This document shows positions 44,998-53,035 of a stretch of DNA of 64,000 nucleotides, piece after piece (the stretch's first letter is position 1; every line of letters begins with the position of its first letter). The stretch lies in assembly GCA_016721425.1 (NCBI GenBank), contig JADKID010000039.1, positions 1 through 64,000 on the forward strand, given 5' to 3'. The position numbers and the translations under genes were made by a program. This DNA comes from Bryobacterales bacterium. GTDB lineage: Bacteria; Acidobacteriota; Terriglobia; Bryobacterales; Bryobacteraceae. The notes below the pieces were generated by a model, which saw only the letters and a program-made list of their open reading frames with translations, made no database searches and was not told the DNA's origin.

Positions 44998-45354
44998 CTA
45001 CCTCCGCCCCTGGCTGGCACGGGCCAGCATCAGCTCTTCGGTCTCCAGCCTCTGTGCCAGCATTTGGATCAACGCCGCCGACGCCTCCCCGCCCGGCGCG
45101 GCGCCAGCCGCCACCATGCCCCGAAACTCCGCCCGCAGGCTCTCCGCCGTTGGCTCCTCCACGCCGGCCGGACGCCGCGGCGGCTCCAGCACCGGCGCTG
45201 CCGAATAGCGCGGCTCCGCCTGCACAATCTGCCGCCACCCCGATGTCAGCGCCTCCACTTTGCGGCTCAACACCTGCCGGAACAGTGGTACGCCTCCAAG
45301 CGCTTGCGACGCCGGCAGCGCGCCCGCACCGATCATCGATGGACCGATCTTCAT
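44998..45354 (-). CDS. small hypothetical protein after sctU
   Basis: The 118-residue protein starts MKIGPSMIGAGALPASQALGG. The ATG at 45354 overlaps the sctU stop by four bases, so it is translationally coupled. The C-terminus is helical (AESLRAEFRGMVAAG, ASAALIQMLAQRLETEELML) and resembles the pattern of small rod-type proteins such as FlgJ-N or rod-cap fragments, but this is weak. The function is unknown. Confidence 0.55.
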   Translation of the reverse strand: MKIGPSMIGAGALPASQALGGVPLFRQVLSRKVEALTSGWRQIVQAEPRYSAAPVLEPPRRPAGVEEPTAESLRAEFRGMVAAGAAPGGEASAALIQMLAQRLETEELMLARASQGRR

Positions 45355-46424
45355 CCCTTGCCTCCCTTCTCTTGCTGGCGCTCCAGCTCGTAAACCCACA
45401 GCAGGATCTCGGCCACCGCCGCGTAGAGATCCTCCGGCACCTCATGCCCGGTCTCCACCTTGTAGAGACGCCGCGCCAGCGGCACGTCCTGAAGCACCGG
45501 CACGTTGTAGCGCCGCGCCAGCTTGCGGATCTCGCCGGCCTTGAGATTCTGCCCGCGCGCGATCACCCGCGGCGCGTTCATCGTCGCCTCGTCGTAGCGG
45601 AGCGCCACGGCGTAGTGCGTCGGATTCACCACCACCACATTGGCCGACTGCACGTTCGAAAGCTCCGCCTCGTTCAGCAGCTGATGCTGCAACTCCTTGC
45701 GCTGGTGCTTGACGTGCGGATCGCCGTCGCTATCCTTGAACTCCCGCTTCACCTCGTCCTTGGTCATCATCAGCTCCTTCCTGTGGAGCTTGGTCTGGAT
45801 CAGGAAATCCGCTACGCCGATCACGAGAAACGCGCCGCCGGCCTGATAGAGCAGCCCGAACATCTGCTGGCCCGCCAGTTGGCCTACGCCCCACGTATCC
45901 ACGCGCCCGGAGAAGGCGATCTCGCGCATCATCCCTCTCGTTGCCTTGTACGCCAGGAAGCCAATGATGAGTAGCTTCAGCAGGTTCTTGCAGAGATCGA
46001 GGTAGGTGCGCGGCTTGGCGAAGATCCGCTTCAACCCCTCCAGCGGGTTCAGCTTCTCAAACGACGGTTTGATGGACTCCAGCGAGAACACGCCCCGCAC
46101 CTGGAGATAGCCGACCGCCAGCGCGACAAAGAACAGGCTGCCCATCAGTGGCAACTGGATCATCAGCGCGGTCTTCCACCATTCGCCGGTCCAGCGGAAG
46201 AGCTGCGCCTCGGAGAACGCCGCGCGGAAGATCTCCGGCCGGTACGATTCCGTCATCATGCCGCGCAGGCTCTCCACCATCCCGCCGCCGGCGGCCTGCA
46301 GCGTGGCCGCCGCCACCAGAAATAGAATGGCCTGCGTGAGATCCTGGCTGCGCGCCACCTGCCCTTTCTGGCGTGCGTCGCGCAGCTTTTTCTCTGTCGG
46401 TTGCTCTGTCTTTTCTCCCGCCAT
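45351..46424 (-). CDS. sctU: type III secretion switch protein SctU (FlhB/YscU family)
   Basis: In the 357-residue protein the N-terminus AGEKTEQPTEKKLRDARQKGQVARSQ is the family hallmark. Four membrane helices lie within about 30-210. The cytoplasmic autocleavage motif N267-P-T-H270 is intact in VVVNPTHYAVALRYDE, followed by PRVIARGQNLKAGEIRKLARRYNVPVLQDVPLAR. Self-cleavage at N-P sets substrate switching from needle to late substrates. Confidence 0.97.
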   Translation of the reverse strand: MAGEKTEQPTEKKLRDARQKGQVARSQDLTQAILFLVAAATLQAAGGGMVESLRGMMTESYRPEIFRAAFSEAQLFRWTGEWWKTALMIQLPLMGSLFFVALAVGYLQVRGVFSLESIKPSFEKLNPLEGLKRIFAKPRTYLDLCKNLLKLLIIGFLAYKATRGMMREIAFSGRVDTWGVGQLAGQQMFGLLYQAGGAFLVIGVADFLIQTKLHRKELMMTKDEVKREFKDSDGDPHVKHQRKELQHQLLNEAELSNVQSANVVVVNPTHYAVALRYDEATMNAPRVIARGQNLKAGEIRKLARRYNVPVLQDVPLARRLYKVETGHEVPEDLYAAVAEILLWVYELERQQEKGGKG

Positions 46425-46437
46425 CGCTATCGGTCCT

Positions 46438-47259
46438 TCAGCGGAACCCGGCCACCAGGTCGGTGATCTGGCGGAACAACACCTGCGGATACTCGCGCAG
46501 TTGCCCGGCGAGGATGGGCATGATCAGCACGAGAATCACCAGGCTGACCAGCGCCTTCACCGTCTGGTTCTCCGAGTGGATGGGAATCTGCGCGGCCACC
46601 CGGTTGAAGAGGCCGAAGCAGACGTCCAGCAGGAACAGCGCTAGCAGCACCGGCGCGGCCAACCGGATGGCCACGACAAAGAGCTGCGCCGAGACGCGCA
46701 GCACGAGCTCGGCCAGCGCCAGGCCGCCAGCCGCCATCGCCGGAAACTTCGCCGCCGGTATGGCCGTGAAGCTATCGGCGAGCGCGCGCACGAAGTAGAG
46801 GTGCCCGTCAAAGGTGAAGAAGAGCGCGATGGCCGCCTGCACCTGCAACAGGCCCAGCACGGATGCCGGCCCTGGCAGTTGCGGCGTGTAGAGCGTGATC
46901 TGGTTCATGCCGCGCTGCGTATCGACCAACGCCCCGGCCATCTCGATGCCGTAGAAGACGGCCTGCGCCAGAAACCCGATCAGGGAGCCGAGCAGGATCT
47001 CCTTGGCCAGCAGCGCCACCGCATCGATGGCCGTCACGCTGCCCGCCGGCGCCATTGAGGGGACGAGGATCGCGGTGATCACGGCCGCCAGGCCCAGACG
47101 CATGCGCATCGGCACGGATTGGCCGCCCAGGAAAGGCGAGAGCGAGATGGCCGCCGCCAGCCGCGCCAGCACCAGCCCATAGAGCAGCAGCGTGCTGTGC
47201 AGATCGCCGCGGAAGCCCGCCGACAACATGACTCGCTGCAATCCGGCGAACAGGTCCAT
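46438..47259 (-). CDS. sctT: type III export apparatus protein SctT (FliR/YscT family)
   Basis: The 273-residue protein has about six hydrophobic segments: LVLARLAAAISLSPFLGG near the N-terminus, LGLAAVITAILVPSM, LAKEILLGSLIGFLAQAVFYGIEMAGALVDTQRGMNQ, and PVLLALFLLDVCFGLFNRVAAQIPI. The glycine-rich GSLIGFLAQAVFYGIEMAG region with the following DTQRG is the FliR/SctT signature. It forms the export channel with SctR and SctS. Confidence 0.94.
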   Translation of the reverse strand: MDLFAGLQRVMLSAGFRGDLHSTLLLYGLVLARLAAAISLSPFLGGQSVPMRMRLGLAAVITAILVPSMAPAGSVTAIDAVALLAKEILLGSLIGFLAQAVFYGIEMAGALVDTQRGMNQITLYTPQLPGPASVLGLLQVQAAIALFFTFDGHLYFVRALADSFTAIPAAKFPAMAAGGLALAELVLRVSAQLFVVAIRLAAPVLLALFLLDVCFGLFNRVAAQIPIHSENQTVKALVSLVILVLIMPILAGQLREYPQVLFRQITDLVAGFR

Positions 47260-47274
47260 GACGTTGCGCGGCTC

Positions 47275-47541
47275 CTAGTGGACCAGCGGAATGGATTCCA
47301 GCAGCGCCACGGTGAAGCGCACTGCCTGCTTCATCATCCACGGGCCCATGATGGCCAGCGTCAGGAACGTGGCCAGCAGCTTGGGCACAAAGCTTAGAGT
47401 CTGCTCCTGCACCTGTGTGGTGGCCTGCAGGACGCTGACGATGAAGCCCACCAGCATGGAGGCCAGCATGGGCGCGGCCGAAAGCAGCAGCACCATCAAA
47501 ATGCCCTCACGCAGGATTCGTAGAATCGCCTCGGGTGTCAT
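47275..47541 (-). CDS. sctS: type III export apparatus protein SctS (FliQ/YscS family)
   Basis: The 88-residue protein has two membrane helices (GILMVLLLSAAPMLASMLVG and LATFLTLAIMGPWMMKQAV) flanking the family motif VGFIVSVLQATTQVQEQTLSFVPK. It lies 15 bases after sctR and 15 before sctT, in the usual R-S-T-U order. Confidence 0.96.
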   Translation of the reverse strand: MTPEAILRILREGILMVLLLSAAPMLASMLVGFIVSVLQATTQVQEQTLSFVPKLLATFLTLAIMGPWMMKQAVRFTVALLESIPLVH

Positions 47542-47556
47542 ATCGGTTTCCTCGCC

Positions 47557-48222
47557 TTACAGGTAGCTCAACACCAGACCGCGGCAGACCAGATACCAGC
47601 CGTCCACCATGACAAACAGCAGCAGTTTGAAGGGCAGCGAGATCACCACCGGCGAGAGCATCGACATGCCCATCGCCAGCAGGGTGTTGGCCACCACCAT
47701 GTCCACAATCAGAAACGGCACGAAGACGATGAAGCCGATCTGGAACGCTTCCTTCAGCTCGCTGGTCGCAAAGGCCGGGATCAGCACGCGGAAGTCGTTC
47801 TTGTCGAGTTGCGGCGCCGGCTCGCCCTCCTGCCGCTCCAGGCGCGCGGCGAGTTCCATGAAGAGCACGCGGTCCTTATCGTGACAGTGCTTGGCCAGCC
47901 ACTTACGCAGCGGCTCCTTGCCCTGTTGCGCTCCGTCAAACACCGCCTTGACGTTGGCCTCCGCAAACAGCGCACCGCCGCCGCCCAAGTTCCCCGATGC
48001 CGCGTACATCTGCCGCGCCACGGGGCTCATCACGAAGATCGTCAGCACAAACGCCAGGCCGGTGATCACCTGGTTAGGCGGCACCTGCTGCGTGCCGAGA
48101 GCGTTGCGCAGAATCGAAAGCACCACGGAGATCTTCACAAACGACGTGAGCATGATCATCACAAACGGCGCCAGCGCCAGGGCGCCCAGGACAATCACCA
48201 TCGTGACGGGGCTGGAAAACAT
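47557..48222 (-). CDS. sctR: type III export apparatus protein SctR (FliP/YscR family)
   Basis: The 221-residue protein has the family signatures PFVMIMLTSFVKISVVLSILRNALGTQQVPPNQVI and the C-terminal FQIGFIVFVPFLIVDMVVANTLLAMGMSMLSPVVISLPFKLLLFVMVDGW. The ATG at 48222 overlaps the upstream FliO-like stop by one base (TAATG), which decides the start although the frame stays open far upstream. SctR pentamers form the core of the export gate. Confidence 0.96.
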   Translation of the reverse strand: MFSSPVTMVIVLGALALAPFVMIMLTSFVKISVVLSILRNALGTQQVPPNQVITGLAFVLTIFVMSPVARQMYAASGNLGGGGALFAEANVKAVFDGAQQGKEPLRKWLAKHCHDKDRVLFMELAARLERQEGEPAPQLDKNDFRVLIPAFATSELKEAFQIGFIVFVPFLIVDMVVANTLLAMGMSMLSPVVISLPFKLLLFVMVDGWYLVCRGLVLSYL

Positions 48223-48545
48223 TACGCCCTCCTCCGCTTGAGCAGATCTGCAAAACGCGTGGGCGCGACGGGCATCTCCACCGGCAGGCTCTCCCTGGGA
48301 ATGGAGCCCAGCGCGGAGAGCGTATCGCCCGAGGAGCCGATCAGCAACGTCTCCGATCCGGCCTCCACGATGTATAGAGTCTTGCGCGGCTCCAGCGGGT
48401 AGGTGGCGCGCACGCGGATCAGACCGTCCGCAGCGGGCTTTCCAAACTGTAATCTCGGCAGCACGTGCCGCAACACCACATAGATCAGGCCCAGCGTGAT
48501 CGCCAATGCCGCCAGCAGTTGCAGGTAGTCTTTCCAATCGAGCAT
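48222..48545 (-). CDS. FliO-like small membrane protein
   Basis: The 107-residue protein has one N-terminal membrane helix (LQLLAALAITLGLIYVVLRHVLP) followed by a small beta domain (LIRVRATYPLEPRKTLYIVEAGSETLLIGSSGDTLSALG), the layout of FliO/MopB. FliO assists FliP (SctR) oligomer assembly in flagella and is not normally part of injectisome gene sets. Its position just before sctR matches the flagellar fliO-fliP order. Confidence 0.75.
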   Translation of the reverse strand: MLDWKDYLQLLAALAITLGLIYVVLRHVLPRLQFGKPAADGLIRVRATYPLEPRKTLYIVEAGSETLLIGSSGDTLSALGSIPRESLPVEMPVAPTRFADLLKRRRA

Positions 48546-48547
48546 TT

Positions 48548-49912
48548 CTATTGGTTCCAGCCCAGTACGCGCACGCCGAGACGGCCTTCGATGCGGACCA
48601 GTTCGCCCGAGCCCAGCAGCTTGCCATTCAACGCCAGCCGTACAGGTTGCTCGCCGCCGCGGCCCAGCTCCACAACAGAACCCGCGCCCAGGCTGCGCAG
48701 CTCCGCCAGGGTGAACTCCTTCTCCGCCAGCACCACCTGGAAGAGCACCGGCAATTCATCCAACGACAAGTTCTGGTCGCGCTCGATATCAGGCATCTCA
48801 AGAGACTTATTGAGCGTGAGCGCGGAAAAGTTGCTATCGCCGCAGGAACAATGCCAGCCCTTACGCAGGCCGGGCAGCAGCAGCTTGGGTTGCGGCTCAA
48901 GCAGCACCGTGTCGCCCTCGCTGAGCGAGGCCGCGTCGCCCCGCGCTAGCTCCACTTCCGCCAGCAGCGCGCGGCAGGTCCATGACAGCTCAGGCAGCGC
49001 ATCGCGGCACAGCTCCTGGTGCCCGGCGCTCAGTTCATCGAGCATACGAAACGGCAGGAAGAGCCGCGCCGCGCCGGCGTGATCCCGCAGCCGGATCTCC
49101 ATCTCCACCAGCGCGCCGCGCTCTTCTGTATCCCCGGCTGGAGCCGCGCCCCAGCGCCCGCACTCAAAGCGCCACGGCCATCGCGCGCCCGTATTCAGGG
49201 CATCGAAAACGATACCCGTGAGAAAGTCCAGGCAGCCGGCGTCGGTCTCCAGCAGCCCCGGCGCATCGATCTCTTCCTGCCCTAGCAGCCCGCACAGCGC
49301 CTCATCAATCAGCCCGCGAGACACGTTCAGGGTAATCGCCCCGTCGCTCGGCAGCAGCCGCACGGACGAGCTCAGCGAGCCCGCCGGCAGCGCGCCGCAC
49401 GCCTCGCCCCACGCCACGGCCGAGACGCGCGGCGCCCCGAACTCCAACCGGTCTTCCGGCGCCCACAGATGCTCGGCGCTGACTTGCAGAGAGTACGGGA
49501 AGATCGTGAACACCACCTCCGGCGCGATGGGCGTCGGCTGGTTTGGCTCCAACTTGCGGTCGCCGATGAACGTGCCCAGCCGGCTGCCGAGATCCTCCAG
49601 CATCACCTGACCGTCCTGCACGAACACGCGCGCGTGCTCCTTCTGGACCACTGCTTCCGGCACCACCAGGCCGCAGCCCGCGTCGCGCCCGATCACCAGC
49701 CCCGCATCGCCAAAGTCCGTCACAATCGGCTCGCGGTTCGCTTCCAGCCAGTGCTTCGCCGTCAACCGCATGGCGCGCCCGGCGGGCCGCTCCATCAAGC
49801 CGGAGAGGGTGCCGCGAATGCGCTGCGCCCAGCCCTCGGCGGGCGTACCAGCGGCCATCAGCCAGTTCCAGGCCGCCACTTCACCGGCGCGAAACTCCGC
49901 CAATTGGTTCAC
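48548..49912 (-). CDS. sctQ: SctQ-like C-ring protein with an internal FHA domain
   Basis: In the 454-residue protein the C-terminal 75 residues match the SPOA (FliN/YscQ) domain: LPVLFQVVLAEKEFTLAELRSLGAGSVVEL, then NGKLLGSGELVRIEGRLGVRVLGW. Residues about 63-140 form an FHA domain: GLVIGRDAGCGLVVPEAVVQKEHARVFV and LEDLGSRLGTFIGD. Two contact positions differ from canonical FHA: Gln for the Ser in VSxxH, and Leu for the Asn in SRNGT, so phosphothreonine binding is uncertain. It forms the cytoplasmic sorting platform. It overlaps the SctP-like gene by four bases. Confidence 0.88.
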   Translation of the reverse strand: MNQLAEFRAGEVAAWNWLMAAGTPAEGWAQRIRGTLSGLMERPAGRAMRLTAKHWLEANREPIVTDFGDAGLVIGRDAGCGLVVPEAVVQKEHARVFVQDGQVMLEDLGSRLGTFIGDRKLEPNQPTPIAPEVVFTIFPYSLQVSAEHLWAPEDRLEFGAPRVSAVAWGEACGALPAGSLSSSVRLLPSDGAITLNVSRGLIDEALCGLLGQEEIDAPGLLETDAGCLDFLTGIVFDALNTGARWPWRFECGRWGAAPAGDTEERGALVEMEIRLRDHAGAARLFLPFRMLDELSAGHQELCRDALPELSWTCRALLAEVELARGDAASLSEGDTVLLEPQPKLLLPGLRKGWHCSCGDSNFSALTLNKSLEMPDIERDQNLSLDELPVLFQVVLAEKEFTLAELRSLGAGSVVELGRGGEQPVRLALNGKLLGSGELVRIEGRLGVRVLGWNQ

Positions 49913-50439
49913 TCCCGTTCCTCCGCTTCCCGCTCCTGCTGCCGCCGCCGTTGACCCCCGCCATCCGGGCGGGCCTCCACACGGACCGACGATGGATACC
50001 CGTGCCGCTCCAGCGCCGCCCGCAGCGAATCCGCGTTGGCCTCCAGCACCTGGCGCGTCTCCGGAGTGGCGGCCGCAAACTGCACCTGCAACTCATCGCC
50101 CTGCCGCGTTAGGTGCACAGACACGCCGCCCAGCACCTGCGAGTGGAACTCGATCCGCACCTCACCCGGCCCCATCACATCGAGCCGCGTCTCGATCTCC
50201 GCCGCCAGAGCCTCCACCACGGCGGGTTGCACCGGCGCCGCGCCCTCTGTCTCCTCTGCATGGATCAATGGCTGCTGCGCGAAGACGCCCTGCGGCATCT
50301 GCGCCTGCGGCGCGGCAGTCTCTTCGAGCGACGCCTTCTTCTGCCGCAGCAATTGCCCAAAGCCCTTGCCCGCGCCCGGACGCTCGGCCGGCTTGTCCGC
50401 GCTTTTCCCTACGTTTTGCGAGCCGCCTTCAATCTTCAT
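49909..50439 (-). CDS. SctP/FliK-like length-control protein
   Basis: In the 176-residue protein the N-terminal half is disordered and Ala/Pro/Gln-rich. The C-terminal half matches the FliK/SctP substrate-switch domain: GEVRIEFHSQVLGGVSVHLTRQGDELQVQF then TRQVLEANADSLRAALERHGY. It lies between sctO and sctQ, the normal place for sctP. It overlaps both neighbours by four bases. It likely measures needle length and acts on SctU. Confidence 0.75.
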   Translation of the reverse strand: MKIEGGSQNVGKSADKPAERPGAGKGFGQLLRQKKASLEETAAPQAQMPQGVFAQQPLIHAEETEGAAPVQPAVVEALAAEIETRLDVMGPGEVRIEFHSQVLGGVSVHLTRQGDELQVQFAAATPETRQVLEANADSLRAALERHGYPSSVRVEARPDGGGQRRRQQEREAEERE

Positions 50440-50924
50440 GCCCGGTTCCTCCGGTTAAACTGCACTGTCCCGCTCTCGTCCTGCTGCTCGGCCTCCACGC
50501 GTTCCTCCTCGCGCCGGTAGCGCTCCTCGGCCCGCGCACGGTGCTTGCGCAGCACCTCCACCTGCCGCATCGCCTCCGCCAGCGTGGCTCGCGCCACCTC
50601 CACCGCGTCGGCGCAATCCTCAATCGTGATCCGTTGCTCCAGCACCGCGTCGCGCGCCCAGCCCGCTTCCTTGTCCAGCCACTGCACCTCTTCGGCGCGG
50701 CGCTGCACCTCGGCGCCGCTGAGCACGCCGCCGCCCGGCGTCAGCACGGCATCGCGCGCCGTGCGGTGCCGCGCAGTGGCCTCGTCGGCCTTTCGCTGCA
50801 ACTCTACCAATCGTTCGCGGGCCGTCTCCAAAGCGCGAATCGCATCGCCCAGCGCCTGCCGCGCATCATCCTGCGCGCGTTCCCGTTGCTCCAACAGCAC
50901 TTGCAGGCGATAGACGAATGCCAC
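50436..50924 (-). CDS. sctO: SctO (FliJ/YscO-like) stalk protein
   Basis: The 162-residue, nearly all-helical protein starts FVYRLQVLLEQRERAQDDARQALGDAIRALE, with long coiled-coil heptads to about residue 145. This is the FliJ/YscO layout of an antiparallel coiled coil that inserts into the ATPase ring. It sits between sctN and the SctP-like gene, six bases after sctN. Sequence conservation in this family is low, so position supports the call. Confidence 0.82.
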   Translation of the reverse strand: MAFVYRLQVLLEQRERAQDDARQALGDAIRALETARERLVELQRKADEATARHRTARDAVLTPGGGVLSGAEVQRRAEEVQWLDKEAGWARDAVLEQRITIEDCADAVEVARATLAEAMRQVEVLRKHRARAEERYRREEERVEAEQQDESGTVQFNRRNRA

Positions 50925-50929
50925 TGCGC

Positions 50930-52264
50930 CTAGCTCCCGCCGCTCATCGCCGCCAGCCGCTCCACGGTCGCCTCGTAGGGCGCCTCTTCGTGCGTGCCCT
51001 GCTTGAGAAAGGCGCGCACGGAATCAATCGCCTCAATCGCCTCGTCCACGCCACGATCGCTGCCGCGCTGGTAGGCCCCCAGCAGGATCAGATCCTTCTG
51101 CTTCTCGTAGGTCGCCAGCAGCATCCTCAGCCGGCTCGCCGCTTTGCGATGTGCGTCGCTCGCCACCGCCGTCATCACGCGGCTCACGCTCTGCAGAATG
51201 TCGATCGCCGGATAGTGCCCCTGCGCAGCCAGCTCCCGCGACAGAATGATGTGCCCGTCGAGGATGGAGCGCACCTCATCCGCCACCGGCTCGTTCATGT
51301 CGTCGCCCGCTACCAGCACCGTGTAGAACGCCGTGATCGATCCGCGGTCCGAGTTGCCCGTGCGCTCCAGCAGCTTGGGCAACTCCGCGAAAACCGACGG
51401 AGTGTACCCAGCCCGCGCCGGCGGCTCTCCGCACGCCAGCCCGATCTCGCGCTGCGCCCGAGCAAAGCGCGTGACCGAATCCATCAACAGCATCACGCGC
51501 AGGCCGCGATCCCGAAACGATTCGGCGATGGCCGTCCCCACATAGGCCGCCTTCAGCCGCACCAGCGAGGGCTGGTCCGATGTCGCGCAGACCACCACGG
51601 AGCGCGCCAGTCCCTCCGGGCCCAGATCCTGCTCCAAAAAATCGCGCACCTCGCGGCCGCGCTCGCCCACCAGCGTGATCACGTTCACGTCCGCTTCGGT
51701 GTTGCGCGCAATCATTCCCATCAGCGTGGACTTGCCGCCGCCCGCCGCCGCGAACAGGCCGATGCGCTGCCCTTCCCCGCAGGTCAGGATGCCGTCAATG
51801 GCGCGCACTCCGGTGCTCAGGCTGTTCAATACACGGCGCCGCCGCAGAGGATCCGGCGGCCGGCTGTTCACTGGATAGTCAGCCACGTCCACCAGCGGAC
51901 CGCGCGTCGCCTCATCCAGCGGCTCACCCAACCCGTTCAACACGCGTCCCAACAATCCCGGCCCGGCCTTCACGCTGAGGCATTGGCCGGTCGGCACCAC
52001 CTCACTGCTTGGCCCGATGTTGGTCAGCTCGCCCAGCGGCATCAGCAGCACGTCGCCGTCCTGGAATCCTACCACCTCCGCCCGCAGCGGCACGGTGGAG
52101 CGCCCCGTATAGATCAGGCACACTTCGCCGATGAACGCCTCCGGCAGAGACGCCAGCACCAGCAGCCCTGTGACGCTCTTCACCCGCCCACGCAGTTGCA
52201 CCGGCGTCACGCGCTCAAGAGCGTGAAACAGGGCGTCGATATCGTGCGAGCCGCCGGCAGTCAT
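50930..52264 (-). CDS. sctN: type III secretion ATPase SctN (FliI/YscN family)
   Basis: In the 444-residue protein Walker A is FAAAGGGKST (about 171-180) and Walker B VMLLMDSVTRFARAQREIGLA. The sequence GEPPARAGYTPSVFAELPKLLERTG and ITAFYTVLVAGDDMNEPVADEVRSILDGHI is typical of FliI/SctN. It forms a hexamer that strips chaperones from substrates. The ATG at 52264 overlaps the sctL stop as ATGA, which fixes the start. Upstream in-frame codons overlap sctL and are not coding. Confidence 0.97.
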   Translation of the reverse strand: MTAGGSHDIDALFHALERVTPVQLRGRVKSVTGLLVLASLPEAFIGEVCLIYTGRSTVPLRAEVVGFQDGDVLLMPLGELTNIGPSSEVVPTGQCLSVKAGPGLLGRVLNGLGEPLDEATRGPLVDVADYPVNSRPPDPLRRRRVLNSLSTGVRAIDGILTCGEGQRIGLFAAAGGGKSTLMGMIARNTEADVNVITLVGERGREVRDFLEQDLGPEGLARSVVVCATSDQPSLVRLKAAYVGTAIAESFRDRGLRVMLLMDSVTRFARAQREIGLACGEPPARAGYTPSVFAELPKLLERTGNSDRGSITAFYTVLVAGDDMNEPVADEVRSILDGHIILSRELAAQGHYPAIDILQSVSRVMTAVASDAHRKAASRLRMLLATYEKQKDLILLGAYQRGSDRGVDEAIEAIDSVRAFLKQGTHEEAPYEATVERLAAMSGGS

Positions 52265-52836
52265 GCCCGCACCTCGTGCAGCAGCGCCCGCTCCAGCATC
52301 TCCAACTGCACTTCCACCCGCGCGTCGATCGCGCCCAGCTCGCTGACAATGATGCAGCCGCCCTGCGTGATCTCCGCCGATTCCGCCACGCGCACGCTGC
52401 AATCCTGCGGCAGCCGCTCGCGCAGCCTCGCCAGATGCGGGGTGAGCACCGCCGCCGCGCCGGGCGCTACGCGAATGGTCAACGTCCGCTCGCGCGTTAC
52501 GCTCTTCAGCGCCTCGCCGACAATCACAGCCACGCGCTCCGGCGCCGCCTGCAACTCCTCGCCCAGGATCTTACCCGCGATCTTGATTGCCAGCCGCACG
52601 AAATCAGCCTGGCCGTCCTTGCGGTACCGCTCGCCCTGCGCCCGCGCCTCTTCCAGCGCCGCTTCCCATTCGCGCAACCCGGCCGTGTAGCCCGCGCTCC
52701 ACGCCTCTTCGCGAATCTGCTCGCTTGTGGCCTCGGCATCGGCCACCAGGCGCTCGGCCTGCTCGGCCGCGCTGATCACCTGCTGCCGCACGATCTGGCC
52801 GGCGCCGAGATTCGCCTTGAGGATCTTACCTTCCAT
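52261..52836 (-). CDS. sctL: SctL (FliH/YscL-like) ATPase stator
   Basis: The 191-residue protein has a helical N-terminal half (ISAAEQAERLVADAEATSEQIREEAWSAGYTAGLREWEAALEEARAQGE). A V-ATPase-E-like C-terminal domain follows (FVRLAIKIAGKILGEELQ, LTIRVAPGAAAVL, ITQGGCIIVSELGAIDARVEVQLEML). It regulates SctN and links it to SctQ. The start overlaps the preceding small gene by 11 bases. Confidence 0.92.
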   Translation of the reverse strand: MEGKILKANLGAGQIVRQQVISAAEQAERLVADAEATSEQIREEAWSAGYTAGLREWEAALEEARAQGERYRKDGQADFVRLAIKIAGKILGEELQAAPERVAVIVGEALKSVTRERTLTIRVAPGAAAVLTPHLARLRERLPQDCSVRVAESAEITQGGCIIVSELGAIDARVEVQLEMLERALLHEVRA

Positions 52837-53035
52837 CGGACTTACCCTCTTCCGTCAGTTGCCGGAACAGCAGCCAGTTCTTCCACAGCCGCGACGAGTG
52901 GCGCAGCGGACCCAGCGCCTGCAGCTTCTCCTCGTATTCGGCATTCCGCAGCGCGCTTAGCTTGGACCGCACGTCGCGCCGGTCGCCGCCCGAGGCCAAC
53001 AGGGCCCGCGCCTGTTCCCGCCTCGCTGGGCTCAC
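52826..53035 (-). CDS. small protein at the sctK position
   Basis: The 69-residue frame begins at GTG 53035, which overlaps the sctJ stop, and ends 11 bases inside sctL. It encodes VSPARREQARALLASGGDRRDVRSKLSALRN and then PLRHSSRLWKNWLLFRQLTEE, a basic helical protein. The canonical gene between sctJ and sctL is sctK, about 200 residues. This one is far shorter and shows no clear SctK similarity. A reduced accessory protein is possible. Confidence 0.5.
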   Translation of the reverse strand: MSPARREQARALLASGGDRRDVRSKLSALRNAEYEEKLQALGPLRHSSRLWKNWLLFRQLTEEGKSDGR

